A DNA stretch of 64,000 bases. Origin: Poronia punctata (Eukaryota > Ascomycota > Sordariomycetes > Xylariales > Xylariaceae). The DNA is taken from assembly GCA_022579005.1 (NCBI GenBank), contig MU401465.1, positions 62,001-126,000 on the forward strand, in the 5' to 3' direction. The stretch's first letter is position 1; each line of letters opens with the position of its first letter. Made by a program: the position numbers and the translations under genes. Of this stretch, positions 1 through 11,726 are shown in pieces. The notes beneath the pieces are model-generated. The model had not been told where the DNA came from and made no database searches. It saw nothing but the letters and a program-made list of their open reading frames with translations.

Positions 1-1466
1 AGAGAAGTAGTTGTCAAACTCCAAGCTTGAGAGCCTCCGCTGGGTCAAAGCTTCGGCATCAGTGGCATCTAGGGGCCACCATGAGTCCGGTAATCGAGTA
101 ACGTTCTCAACCGGGCTAGCACGCTCGACAAACACGCCATCTCGGGCGATAGGTTCGTATCTTTTCAGGCAGTAGAAGATTGCACACTCAGTCGCGGTGA
201 TGGGAACGTTTGGCCAGGTATCCAGCCGCCTTGCTTTTGTAGTTGTCGTCGTCGGGTCCGGGTCGACTCGGAGCATGGATACGGACCATATAAGGGTATC
301 GATATCCTGCATGCTGACCGTCCGGCTCGCGTCGGCCGTTCCATAAGTCGTCATCAAGACAGATCCTGGGGATGGGGCGAGGTTTCCCTTGGGAAGATGC
401 CCGTCGGGATTCCAGCCATCTAGATTATTGATTTGTAGACCATTAGGGAGCCGGAAGACAGTAGTATTACCGGCGACGAGACTGACGGAATCATTTTCGG
501 GGTCGGTCAAGGATGAGTACAAGGTTGCTTGCGTATGTAGGCGCTGCAAGGTCCGCGTGACATTGTGGCAGAGTGCGCAGACGGCCAGGGACTCATATGC
601 CGGCCAGGTGCAGTTTCCTGTCGGACAACTAAACGGGCTCTGCTGCGTTACTACATCGAGTGGTTCGTTGAGACCGTAGAGCACAGCAGATTGCATCGAG
701 AAGTCTGCATCCACAAAGACGCTGGTGACGTCGAGGTCCTTACCTTGGAAGAAACCAGTTAGCACCTGGTATTACCCATGTTTTTTCAAGACACAGCCAG
801 AAGAAGTCCTTACCATGGTCAAAGGGCATGAGGTCATTGGTATACCGGCTTCCTTTTGAGTACCTCCCTGCTCTTGTCACCGTCGTGTCGTCATCTTCGA
901 GTGCAACAATCCTTTGTCTCGTCTGAACAAGCTGCTGGGTGAAGGGGTCGACGACTAAGCTTATCAGGACGGTAAAGCTACCGAAGTAAAGAAGAGTCCT
1001 TTAGAAGCAAGGAATTAGAAAACGATTAGCGTGCTTGCAAGTTTGTGAGAAAATGATTGCAAATGAGAACGTATATATCACTGAATGAGGAATGAGGAAT
1101 GAGGCCGGAGACTCGCGCCTTCCCACATTCTGTACATAGTACATACATACTTCTTCGAAACTTCCACATCAGTTTCAAGCTTCCCAGAGGTCCACGGCTC
1201 GCATCGTCGACATATTCAAAGTCTATCAGACGCCGTGTCTGGCCGTTGAACAAGATCCATTTCCACTGACCCATAAGGTCTTCCACCGCGAACAAGAGGG
1301 ACGCCTTGCTCGCTGTCGACAAGATGGCCACGATCGTATTTAGCGTTACTCCGTGCCATGTAAACGTTGGTTTGCCGTCCTGGACCGCGAGCACAACGAT
1401 GAGAACCAGGAAGGATAATGTGGAGAAGCCTACTGCTAGGATATCTGTTATCCACGGCGATAGCAT
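1..1466 (-). CDS. DUF3176 family membrane protein, 3' part cut by window edge
   Basis: Three exons on the minus strand: 1466-1147, 998-814 and 743 to beyond position 1. The introns (1146-999 and 813-744) have GTATGT and GTAAGG donors, and the frame stays open across both junctions. The first exon gives an N-terminal membrane segment followed by the DG-K-P, TLN-x-I-V-A-I-LST and ASRGPLGSL blocks that I associate with the fungal DUF3176 family. Exon 2 adds a second hydrophobic segment ending VVDPFTQQ. Exon 3 has the family's CPTGNCTWP block and an extracellular-type Cys/Asn-rich stretch with likely glycosylation sites. Function is unknown for the family. The C-terminal part, where such proteins usually have a last transmembrane segment, lies outside the window. 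Family assignment rests on remembered motif patterns, not on a search. The start at 1466 is the first ATG of the open frame. Confidence 0.8.
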
Positions 1467-4400
1467 GACGCGCCCATGTAATGTATGCTTGTTAGAAAGA
1501 GCGTGTTGAAAAGAGCGTGTTGGAAAGAACGTGTTGGAAAGGACTTGTTAGAAAGAGCTTCCTGTTAATGATAGTCGCCAGCCCTACCAGAGCATAATGG
1601 ACTATAAATCGTCCAGCATCAGAGCTAGGTATATCAAGCTCCAAACTTTGCCGCCCTGGAAACACTAAACTACCTATCCGATACTATAAATACTTTAGGT
1701 ACGTGTCCCTGCTACCTTTTTAAGTTGGGAATACCTAGGTAATGTACTCGTACGATAGCTCATGACTATAATGCTTGTTTAGTGCGTGCTCCTGCTCGAG
1801 GTTACAGTGTACGAGTACAGGCGCCGATGCAACAGACTTGCCAGATATAGTTTAATAATTAAAAAGTTCCACGCGTGTAACTGGGGCCAGAAATCCGCCA
1901 GACCCTATCACAGCCGTAAGGGCCATTCAGCTGAAGTGATCTGCCGTCCCCCCTGCATCGCATAACTTATGCGAGTAAATTGTATTACCTACTCGTACTC
2001 GTAGAAAGATAGGAATCTGGCAAAATCCGGGGCCAAAAGTCCGCCAAACAATTTCATACCTAATGTTATTATTCTGAAACGATGTGCCGCACGCCTGCAT
2101 CGCATAACTTTACGCGATGCCGAAGTGCTTCGTTGAGGCCATCGCCAATGATTCATAGCAGTAACCATCCCTCAGAGACGAATTATGCTGTTGTCGCGTG
2201 TTGACGCTAGGTCCACTTGCATATGTGGAAGCTGAAAAGAATGTGGCATCTCACTTCCCCATATGTGGTAGGCCGCCCCACCCGAGCGAAACGGTAACAT
2301 CCGGTGGGCCCAGTCACCCTCCAGATTTCTCATTTAAAAGACAAAGACAGGGCTCCGGGCCGTCACGATTCCAGTCCCTTGTTTTCGCGCAACGGTAACG
2401 GCGACAAAGCTACGGCCTTGTAAAGCTCTGGTTTCTTGTCCTTCACTCCTTTCCTCCCAATTATGCCTCGTTTGCAACTGTATAGAGGCTCATAAGATGA
2501 CATAGTCGATATTCGTTTTAGCTCGCCGGTGAGCAACGCTGCTGCATTGTAACATAAACCCTAGCACCCACTTGTAGCATCGTCAAACTCGACTCTCCGA
2601 AGAGAAACACGACGGAAAGTGTGAGGAGCCCACCCAGCCGGAGGACGCGAAATATACGTAGATTTTTTCCACGAGCTCCTCTTCCTCAGCCTCATTGTCA
2701 GAATCCAGTGTGAGAAGCTCCATGCCCCTCCCTACGTCAGAGATCCAGTTTGTTTTCTTGGGAGATATCACGGGTTGTTTCTTGATTCTCTTCCTTGGTT
2801 CGAAATTTGCTCGGTCATGGGTTTCTGTTGCCCGGTAAGGGCACACTGCCGTCGGCCATGCTGACGGTAGGGTTGACCATGGGTGACGATAAGGTTGAAA
2901 ACATTCGGAATAATGCCGGATGAGATGAATTTCCGTATTGCCGTGAGGCTGCGCAAATATATATTTGTGCCTCCTGGTCCTACGTGCCAGCGTGGTTCAA
3001 CGTACGGTTTGTGTACGTAAACCTGTGCTGACTGATGTAGAGACCTTGATGATGTAGTGGGTAGAAGTAAGAACAAAAGAGGAAGTATCTCCAGGGCGTC
3101 GTCCTCCTCTCCTGCGCAGTCATTGACTGTTTGATCAAATGACGGGATTGGAGTAGATTCAGGCCCAGATCATGGCGGCCGAAGGTTCCTATTTCTTCAT
3201 GTTAGCTATAAACAAACCATTGGCGTTGAAATGAGACTGCCTACTGCGGCGGCATACTTACCGGAGTCGCACTCACGCGGCGGCGGACGACGTCGAACCG
3301 GCAAGCTAGCAACCTGTTTGCGGAACTGCTTGGATCCTAGGTTTCCTAACTCGGGTCGGAAATAGATCATGCATTAGTCTCAACCTCGGGGAATGGCAGC
3401 GGATCGTCGTTTTAACGCCCGCAGTAGATGATGAGATAAAGGGGAGGAATTCTGGTGTTGGTCTGAATGCCATGGTGTAGGATCTAGGTTTGGTAGGTCC
3501 TATGATCTCAAGCCGAAGACCTACTTCCTCTATTTGTAGAATCGCAACACATCCCTGTAGCAGCATTGGGTATGTGTGCCTCCCTAGTCCCTGGTGGCAA
3601 CCTGTTCACTCGTGCTAATCGAGGTGATCATGTTCCTCAATGGGCGGGTTATCCACTGGCTTCAGGGGCGGGTGAGTTTAAATAAGCCTCCTGTGGTATG
3701 ACATGGAGACTTGAGCTTTGAAAAGGTAGGAGAAGATGAGAGGGGAAGGGAGAATGGTGAGTAGGTAATTTTGTGGGAAAAGATAGAGGATATATACACT
3801 TATTTATAGTAGTGAGTGTCCTAGTAGCTGTGGGTAGAGAAACTCGACGCCTTCTAAAAAAATGGTGATTACGTGCTATTGTTTCTTTCCATATGTTTTC
3901 GATTGGTAAGAGTCATATTTCTGCTTTCCTCTTGCCCAATTGCCTGAACAGTAGCTGTTACTTCCAACTAATCTTGTCAAGCAATGTGGTTGTGACTCTT
4001 CAACTGTTTATCAAAGCCGTGTTCAAACAGGAGCAAGGCAGAATATACTGTATTTACAAATCAACTAACCTAGTGATGTGTGATAAATGCAGTCTTGTGA
4101 GATGATTGTTGATTTCAGACTATATATCATGCTCTCTTATATAACAGCCGAGAGTGTGGCCTCGAGGGTTTGTTCTAAAGTTATGCAAGTAAGTTATTTT
4201 GTGTCTAACTGCATTTCCTTGGCGTTGAGAGTTGCTGTTTATGTTGTACGTATTGAGATGATACACACGTGCAGCACTTACGCTGACAAGCGATGACATA
4301 TTGGCCTCTAGAGCCAGGTTAGCCAAGGATAACCAGTAGCCGAACAACGCCTAGACATTCCTATCTCAGCATAAAGACCTTTTCGAAAAGGAATTTGTGT

Positions 4401-5018
4401 TTGGTATTTGCCTCAACTTCACAATCCATCTCATCTTCCTCTCATCTCTACAAGTCTGGGTCTTACAACTGCTTTGGGATTCACTGAAACTACCACCCCA
4501 CCATATATCTTAGACTAGGCTACTACCTATGTTATAGAATGGTCTCAAGGTGAGCTTCAGGTATTTTCCGACTTCTATAGTATATTGATCTGCTGATTCT
4601 TCAAACAGAAATCGGGCAAACACAAACACGTGGTTGGTTTAGTTTGGCTCATCACTTTCTCCCTAGCCGGTCTTGCTCGTTTGCAGATGCCCTTAAAGTC
4701 GCGCATACTGTATGATGCCGGCCAATGTGTCTTGAAATCCGGGAAAAAAGCGTTTGCATCTAGGGGTAAAGTAGGTAGGTAAGTAAAACGATGACTCTAG
4801 GGGAACAACAACAGAGCGTTTCCTGTCTCCAAGTTAAACGTAGTTGTTTTATTAAATCAGTGGATGCTGTTAAGCGATGCCCAACTCATAAGGTTTTTGA
4901 TGATATCCAGCAAATAGGTAAGCACATGCAGGTAGACACGCTCAAGCCGGGCCATTATGTATGTCATAATCATGAATTGCGTCCCCCCCTCCCAAAACTC
5001 TATCTAAAATATCAATTG
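1467..5018. other. intergenic, no supported gene
   Basis: No frame here shows a recognisable domain or a convincing spliced model. It holds several copies of the octamer TACTCGTA or its complement (1745, 1810, 1990, 1996). Two overlapping minus-strand open frames at 2583-3076, one with an acidic run, are the only stretches with some protein-like character, and I could not join them into a gene. Confidence 0.6.
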
Positions 5019-5889
5019 TTACAGTTTAGGTTTAAGATGCTCGGCCTCCCATTTTTCCTTTTTAGCTCTAGAATCATCGCACCTCTTCAGGAGGCCGTCG
5101 TGTAGCTTCGGCCATCCTCCACCAACCGTTCGGATGTCTCTAGGACGGCCAGTCTTGGCGTTAATATAGGTTACCGAGCTTTTGCACTCGGCAACTATGC
5201 TTTGTTGTTTTAGGGAGAATACTTTTTGAAAAAAAGAGTCAGCTGGGTTATCTACTCGTAGCTACCTAGTATAATGGAAGCGAGTGAGAATCGAACATCA
5301 GGGAATCACTTACGAGATGTAGTACCGCCATTACGCGTAGGGTCCGCGATTTCAGGTCTGTAAGCCGCGATAAGCTGCACAAGCAACACGAGCGTTAGAT
5401 AACAGCAATCGAACCAGGTACTCCCTCCTCCATCTATCTAGGGACGGGAACAAACAAACGAACCGAGTCGGGATAAGTCACAGGTCTCCTCAAAATGACC
5501 TCGTGTTTCCGCACAGCCAATATGATGCTTCTGGCCTGAATCATGTCGTCGTATTCCTGCTGACTGAGGAATTCCTCGTAGCTCTCCATGACGCGGTAGA
5601 AGCAATTGTCGAAGAACTGGATATACTGCGCCCGCATCACGGCTCCAAGGGGGTCCTGGTCTTCGGCCCAGACCACCCCGCGCTCGACCATGGTCTTCGG
5701 GTCGTAGCCCATGGCCTCTAGCTTGGCGAGCGCATCCCTGCGCAGAGACGCGTAGGGGTTCTCGTTGGGATGGGGCTCTGGGGCGCCGGCGTGTGAGTAG
5801 GGCGAATTGTACGCCGACTCGGCCAAGCGTGACTTGATGACCTTGGCGCCGGCATCATCTGTCATGGTCGGGCTGAATCCTTGAACCAC
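5019..5889 (-). CDS. hot-dog fold thioesterase-like protein (229 aa)
   Basis: Spliced model on the minus strand: exons 5889-5464, 5374-5314 and 5221-5019, total 690 nt. The first exon carries the pattern D-Q-D-P-L-G-x-V-x-x-x-x-Y-I-Q-F-F typical of 4-hydroxybenzoyl-CoA thioesterase-like hot-dog proteins, followed by the strand ending RRPVTYPDS. The 61-nt second exon supplies the YRPEIADPTRNGG segment, and exon 3 supplies the SLKQQ-x-IVAECKS strand and the C-terminal GGGWPKLH helix, so the whole fold is accounted for. The first intron uses the unusual donor GTTCGT; the second uses GTAAGT and contains a TACTCGTA octamer. Substrate is unknown; the family hydrolyses acyl-CoA or acyl-carrier thioesters. 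The unspliced first exon runs to a stop at 5434, which would give a truncated protein, so the spliced form is preferred. An inner ATG at residue 9 is an alternative start. Confidence 0.75.
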
Positions 5890-6378
5890 CAGGCGTATGT
5901 AGAGTTGCTTGCGTAAGCGTTTAATTGGCCCTGTCCTTGTCCTTGTCCTTGTCCTCGTCTGCGGCTATTGTCGCATGGGTAAAAAGAAAGAAAGAAAAAA
6001 AGTAGGTATGATTCCGGGAAAGATCTAGAATGTTTTTGTTCATCTAGATATCCTATAATATAGATATTTATCTACACATGTACACGTAGGCAAGTTGTAG
6101 GAGATGCGATCACGGGAATTCAGTCGGCGCCCAAGGGGCTGAGGGCCCGGACGGTGAGGTGGGTTTAAGGTACGGAGGGAGTCCAATTCGTTTTCTGGAT
6201 TTGGCCAATCGGGCGCCTCATTATTGGACCCGTTTCCACGTCTCTGCGGCAACGAAGGCAGAATTCTCCTCCCTGACAACACTGTGATCGGACATGGGTA
6301 GCGCGCTTGTTTGTAGAGATGATCGCCAGAATGTTCGTCATCACAGCATTTGAGCGTTTACCGGGGCTGGCCGTGGCT

Positions 6379-6412
<34 letters not shown>

Positions 6413-7788
6413 GAGGAAGCTGTCAAATCGGTGTCCGACACTGAGCCTCAAAAGTCAATCTTTTATCGCTCATTGGTTGGGCTTAATTAAAAGCCACGAA
6501 AAGACCCGATGATACATTTGACAAGCGCCAGCCACTCCCGCGACCTTTGCGGAAAACTACTCGAACCTAAGGTAGGTAGGTTACCTAATTAATTACATCT
6601 GTTTACTCCCCTCCCCCTCTAATAGCGGTAGCAATCTAAAACCAATTTACACAGCCCGTGTCAGATTCTTCTTGTCCTACCCTCTGAATTGCCAACGCAT
6701 TGGACGCTAACCCAATCGTCGAGCGGACGCGGACACGTAGGCAAATGGGAAGCTCACACAGATACATATTACCTAACACAAGCACATGTCATTTTTAGTT
6801 AGTATCGTCACACGGTTTTACAATTAGCGCGACACTGTACACGTTATTGGTCCACTAGATACTCCCCACCTAACCTAGTACCTCTTGTAGGGTAAAGCCG
6901 AGGTTGGGATAGGTATTGGTCTAATTGAATATTTTGGAGAACCCCTTGGCTACAGTATTCTGGAAGGAATTATTATATATAAAAGTTGCTTTCATCCCTA
7001 TTTTGCGACACAGTTAATCTCCAACTAGGTTTTGTGTTAACTCTTATGGCGTGACAAGATCATTTCTGGTCCTGTTGCGGAGGTCTCGGTTTCCCAACGG
7101 TATTCGTCAAGACGGCCAATAGCAGTATGGCAGTCTGTGGACTCTAGAAACTCGAACGGTGAAGGCGATGTCAAATCTTGCGGCTTCTCACACTCACGAG
7201 TAGCTATTCTTATTGAAGCAATTCTATGCTTATCAAATACCTAGACGTAATCGTCACTGTATAGCCTCACAAAGTTAACAACAGCCGGAAATGCAAGACA
7301 CAGTGAGGAGCTACCTACTTTTAAAGGTCATATCATATTGCCCCGACCTGTTCGACAACAGTAATGCCACTTACTTGCTTATGTCGCTACTAACGTATAA
7401 ATTATAATCATACGGACATCATTAACTTCATTTCCCACGTTGCGGGTAACCCGACCCCGGCCGTTTAGTACGTCTGGTAATACCTATATGCTGGCGGTCC
7501 GCATAGTGCCAAGTCGAATTATCCCGAGCTGACAACCGTCGTGTTCCCCCTTTATTTCTCCGGCCTCAACTACCCACGGGTATGAAACATGTTTATTCAA
7601 TTCCCAATAGCGCCTTCTAAGTACACTTATATTGTTACCAGCACCTAATCTGGTCAAAATATATACAAGCTCGTATTACTCGTAAGTTATAACTACGAGT
7701 AGAGGTCTACATGCCAAATCAACACTACACCCAATGATAACAATATCCCATCATGAACAACCCAACCCAACCCAAAATACCTCACCAT
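5890..7788. other. intergenic, no supported gene
   Basis: Nothing recognisable as coding. It contains a short CCTTGT tandem repeat near 5932-5956, a 30-nt T run at 6380-6409, AGGTAGGT-type motifs near 6571, and a near-palindrome built from two inverted TACTCGTA octamers at 7677-7701. Confidence 0.6.
6380..6409. repeat. homopolymer (T)30
   Basis: Uninterrupted run of 30 T residues in intergenic DNA. It could be an ordinary mononucleotide repeat or, read on the minus strand, a poly(A) relic of a retroposed transcript. I saw no flanking gene-like sequence or target duplication to support the second reading. Confidence 0.85.
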
Positions 7789-9453
7789 TTACCCATCCCT
7801 CACAGCAGCAGCAGCAGCAGCAGCAGCAGGAGTCAAATACACCTTAAGCGGGGGCTTTTCCCAAAGGCCAAAAACCCGCTGATCATGCCACTCGTCACAA
7901 CTAGGATCCAGCCTCATATCAAAATGAAACAAAATCTTAGCCATGATGAGGCGCATCTCGTGATATGCCAGATTCCGACCAATGCAATCCCTCGGACCAA
8001 AGCTAAACGGCTTATGTATCTCGCGACGATCATTGTAGAAAGGCGAGGACGGATCGTTCACAGACTCGGGAAGCCATCGTTCGGGTAGGAATTCGTGAGG
8101 TCGGTGGAAGTTCATCTCGGACGTGTATGCTGAGAAGTGATGGATGCCCACGATTGTCTACATACGTTAAGAGAATTATTAACTTTATCCACTGCTTGCT
8201 TCCCGAATGAAATTGGTTATTAAAAAAAAAAGAGAGAGAGAAATATTTACCTTGGGCGGAATCATGATCCCGCAAACATCCATCGGCGTATCCCCCGGAA
8301 CAGTCCGCGAAAGCGCCAACGGCACAGGCGGGAACAACCGCAACCCTTCCTCAAGACACGCCAGCAGATAGGGTAACTTCGAACGAGTGTGCAAAAACGA
8401 CATCTCTTCATCCGAGGACCCAAACGCCTCCCGGACCTCCCTCGTCACTCGCCGAAGAGCATGCGGCGTCTTCAACAACCAATACGTCAGTCCGCTGAGG
8501 AGGGTAGCCGTCGTTTCCGACCCAGCCACCATGATGAGGTCCGAGTTGACGATAATCTCCTCGTCGCTGAGCTGATGGGCCTGGCCCCTCGAGCGCAGGA
8601 AATAATCCATAAAGTCGCCTCTGTCGGGCTGTTTTCGCGCCGTCAGACGCGTCTTGGCCATTTGTTCCACGTTGATTAGATGTCTCTTCTCGGCTTTACG
8701 CAGGAGCGGGGCGAGAAGGAACATTAGCACTTTTCCAAATATCTTGGATGCCCCGATAATCACAATGATGGGCGCGATGACGAATATCTTTTCGATATTC
8801 TCTAACCAGACATTCGACTGGCCGCTCTCGAGCCCGTGGAGGGACTCGCCGTATGCCAGGTCCGCTATGAGATCGAACGTGGTGAAGTTGTACCAGCGTA
8901 CCATGTTGGTAGGCTCCGCCGTCTCGGATACTTGGCGGAGACGCTGGATGAGGAGGTCGACATAAGTTGTAATCAGGGGCTCTTGTTGCGCCAGCGCCTT
9001 GTCTGAGAAAGCAGGCAACATAGCCCTGCGTAGGCGAAAGTGGTCTCGGGGGTTCGAGGCGATAATCTTCTTCGGGTTCATAGTGTAGCCCTCGGGATAA
9101 TGCTTAGGGAATTCGGCATGACCATGGCCGTATATGTCTTTCCATGCCTGGGGGTGGAGGAAGTAGACGACGTTGGGGGCCACACGCATCACCTCGCCGT
9201 ACTTTTCATGCATATCTCGAATAGTGACTTCCGAGCTCCCGCGCACCATGAGGAGATTCCTCAAGATGGGGAAAGCAATCCATAGCGGCGGCCCGGGGAT
9301 ATGGCGGAGCGGGTGGAAATAGAAGTTATATGTAATGCTATAACATTGCTTAAGAAGGACGGCCGTCACGAGTATTATCACAATACCGCCAGGGCTAGGC
9401 GCACAGCCGATAGTGTCTCTACCGTTGGCCAGGAATTCATGTATGAGAGGCAT
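7789..9453 (-). CDS. cytochrome P450 monooxygenase (523 aa)
   Basis: Two exons: 9453-8251 and 8157-7789. The 93-nt intron runs from a GTAAAT donor to a TAG acceptor and restores the sequence PPK-TIVGIHHFSAY. Features in order: N-terminal membrane anchor (about residues 25-40); FYFHPLRHIPGPP hinge; I-helix AGSETT oxygen-binding motif; ExxR in EEGLRLFPP; PERW motif at about 426-429; and the haem loop FSFGPRDC with Cys459 as the iron ligand. All catalytic landmarks are present, so this should be an active haem-thiolate enzyme of the ER membrane. The hinge style resembles fungal CYP65-type enzymes (isotrichodermin C-15 hydroxylase relatives) used in secondary metabolism, but the substrate cannot be read from sequence. 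The C-terminus carries a poly-Ala run coded by a CAG/GCT repeat. The SDR at 11727-12846 and the thioesterase at 5019-5889 lie on the same strand nearby. Confidence 0.93.
7803..7829 (-). repeat. (CAG)9 trinucleotide repeat inside the P450 3' end
   Basis: Nine CAG units on the + strand, read as GCT on the coding strand and giving a poly-alanine stretch eight residues long near the P450 C-terminus, after the last conserved strand of the fold. Likely length-variable between strains. Confidence 0.85.
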
Positions 9454-10155
9454 AGTATTGACACGTGACGCTATTACCAGACTTCAAAAAGAACCGCCAC
9501 ACACGGCCGAATAAAAGTTGAAAAGGAAAGTAATATGGACAGAAGGCCACACCATCAACGCTGTCAGGTACCTATATAGATCATGAACCTAGTTATATTG
9601 TATTGTCGAAAACGGCTCGTATACGTATGGGTAAGCGTCGTACCCGACCGCTATGTGCATGGGCCCATCGTTCCCGTTTCCTCGCATTAATTAATACTTC
9701 GTTTCCCACTCACTCAGAGTGTGCATCAGAAATAGCTAGGATCGTTTCCAACATCGCGGGCTAGACCGAAGGGGGGCCGCAGCTGGGGGGTTTCGTATCC
9801 TCGGTATCGGGCAATTTTTGTCATTCTCGCAAAATTAAACGAGATAAACGAGGAGAGCGAGGAGTTGGGGATAAAACTTGGCTGCGTCGTCCAAAGTAAT
9901 CTTCCCAAATGGGAATGGATCTAGAAGAGATACAAAGGTACCTAAGTAGGTAGTCTAGGTAATGTAGTTAAGGTTATTAGGTTAGATCTCGGTACTTTTA
10001 GCGAAATCATTGCGGCGGCCCATGTGTGCCGCTAACCCAGATAAGTCAGCAGGGGTGTTGGATATCTACCAAGCAGACCAATTCCACGCCGACTGTCTTT
10101 CGGTCTTTCGCTTTGATTCGCAACCACGGTACGTTTTACGTTAGTTGGTCTCGGA
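9454..10155. other. intergenic, no supported gene
   Basis: Region between the P450 start and the decayed kinase. It contains AGGTAGGT-type motifs near 9945-9965 and no coding signal I can support. Confidence 0.6.
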
Positions 10156-11336
10156 TTATAAATTATAACGTGCCATGAGAGCAGTGAATGAGGGGTCGGT
10201 GAGCAGCTCGTCCGCACTTGGGCGTTTTGAAGGCTCGTAGCAGAGCCCTTTCTGGAGAATGGATAAAACCCGGTCCCTCTCCAACTCGTCTGTTCTAGAT
10301 GGAAGGGCCTCGATATCGACAAAATACTTGAGAGACTTCTCTCCTTTCGGCTTTCGTGTCTGATCATACCAAGAGGAATCATCTCTCCCGTCTTGTTCGT
10401 AGTAGGAATCCTTCCATGAACTCGGCAGCGGTCCCAACGTGTCGACCCAGCTTTCCATTATTTTCGAGTCGCCGCACTCGAACAGGGGCTCGCCCTTGTA
10501 AAGGGCTGCGAAGATGCACATATAACTCTACATATCGCTGGCAAAACTGGGCTTTTGGTTGTGGTGACTCTCAGGGGCGCAGTATATGGCTGGATGTTGT
10601 CACGTTACGGGGAGATCCCCATCCCAAGGCACCGCCATTCCGAAATTGGCATTGACGCACGCTCCAGTATCAAAATCTTCGGCATCATCGTATTCTAAAT
10701 GTACGGAGATGCTACGATTCCAGGTGCGAATGGAATATATTCGGTCGTTGTTAAGTTCTCACCATTGTATTGACCCGCGACGATCCTGCCTATAGTTTTG
10801 GATATTCTGCTGTTCTGAGGAATGTTCTGGCAGAGATGGGGCCTGGAGAATGATTACGAGACAAGAAAGAACAACTCAGCTTAGAGCAAGCTGGTATGTA
10901 CCTAGTATATAGCACAACGGAACTTGAATCGTAGAGAAGTGCACTCATGAGTTCAAACCGCGCCATGCCATTCCTGCTACACATAGGTACCTACAAAGAT
11001 CTAGTCGAAAAGGGCGTCCCTTCCTCCTATAATCTACGCACTTTTCTATCTCTTTCGGTTGTTACTGCCAATCGTCCCCTAACCGAGGCATCGTGCTTGC
11101 CTAATTCCGCTACTCGTGCGTAATATCTAGTCCCCTTTCCGGTCTTCCATGTTGCGCATCTTGTTACGAGCAGAGAAGGATGTGTGGCAATTGTCAACGG
11201 TCTCGTATATTTGGACTTCCTTTTCACAAGCGACGGAAGGACGATGGATAGAAACACTCATGACCGCGTTTACCAAATCATTAACTAGCAGGTGGGGTGG
11301 ACCTTCCGCATGGACCGGAAGCTTATAACCAAACAT
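10156..11336 (-). pseudogene. decayed protein kinase-like gene
   Basis: Minus-strand remains of a fungal kinase-like protein. The 5' fragment (11336-11127) encodes a VACEKEVQIYE block resembling the N-lobe of fungal kinase-like proteins. The middle is scrambled over several frames. The 3' part (about 10740-10156) has FGMAVPW (DFG-loop region), AIYCAPES (APE motif), the F-helix region SFASDM, and the RPSADELL block before the C-terminus. Within this last frame there are two premature stops: TGA at 10602-10600, and TAG at 10530-10528, where kinases normally have Trp (TGG) in the D-M-W-S-Y context. Both are in frame with the final stop. The HRD-type catalytic loop is not visible. The gene is therefore very unlikely to be functional; an intron covering one of the stops cannot be excluded, but not both without losing the conserved APE block. 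Confidence 0.65.
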
Positions 11337-11726
11337 ACAAAGTCGTCTCTTTTCTTCAAACTCTTGTAGTTTTTCTCATCGGATTGTAAGGACAATCTCC
11401 AGCCCATCAAGAATCATGGAGATGGCCAGAATTGTGTAACTAATATCCAGTGGATGTCGGTAGGCAGGTGCGGCGGGCGGTGTGTACCTACCCGTATCCC
11501 CCTCGCAATGACTTCTATTCTTTCATTCCTCCATGTTGTACACGTACATTCCAAGGCACTCTGGTCCTCTACGTATAACATAAATCATAAGATGTGTCAA
11601 CCATGAAATCACAACGCCAGCGAGGATCGAGTACAACCGCGGCCCCTTCTCTTAAAGTAGATAACGTGTTCTGACTGGCCTTCCCCTGATTAAACACAAG
11701 TCACTGACACGATAGAAAGATTCATG
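11337..11726. other. intergenic, no supported gene
   Basis: Short stretch between the kinase remnant and the SDR 3' end. I see no feature in it. Confidence 0.55.

Noticed and set aside
389..762. Two overlapping + strand open frames
   Set aside because: They lie antisense to the third exon of the DUF3176 gene, which has the family's Cys-rich motif on the other strand; no protein-like features of their own.
2583..3076. Two overlapping minus-strand frames, one with an acidic run
   Set aside because: No domain, no splice arrangement that joins them, and no neighbour context. Could be a relic of a gene, but I cannot support it.
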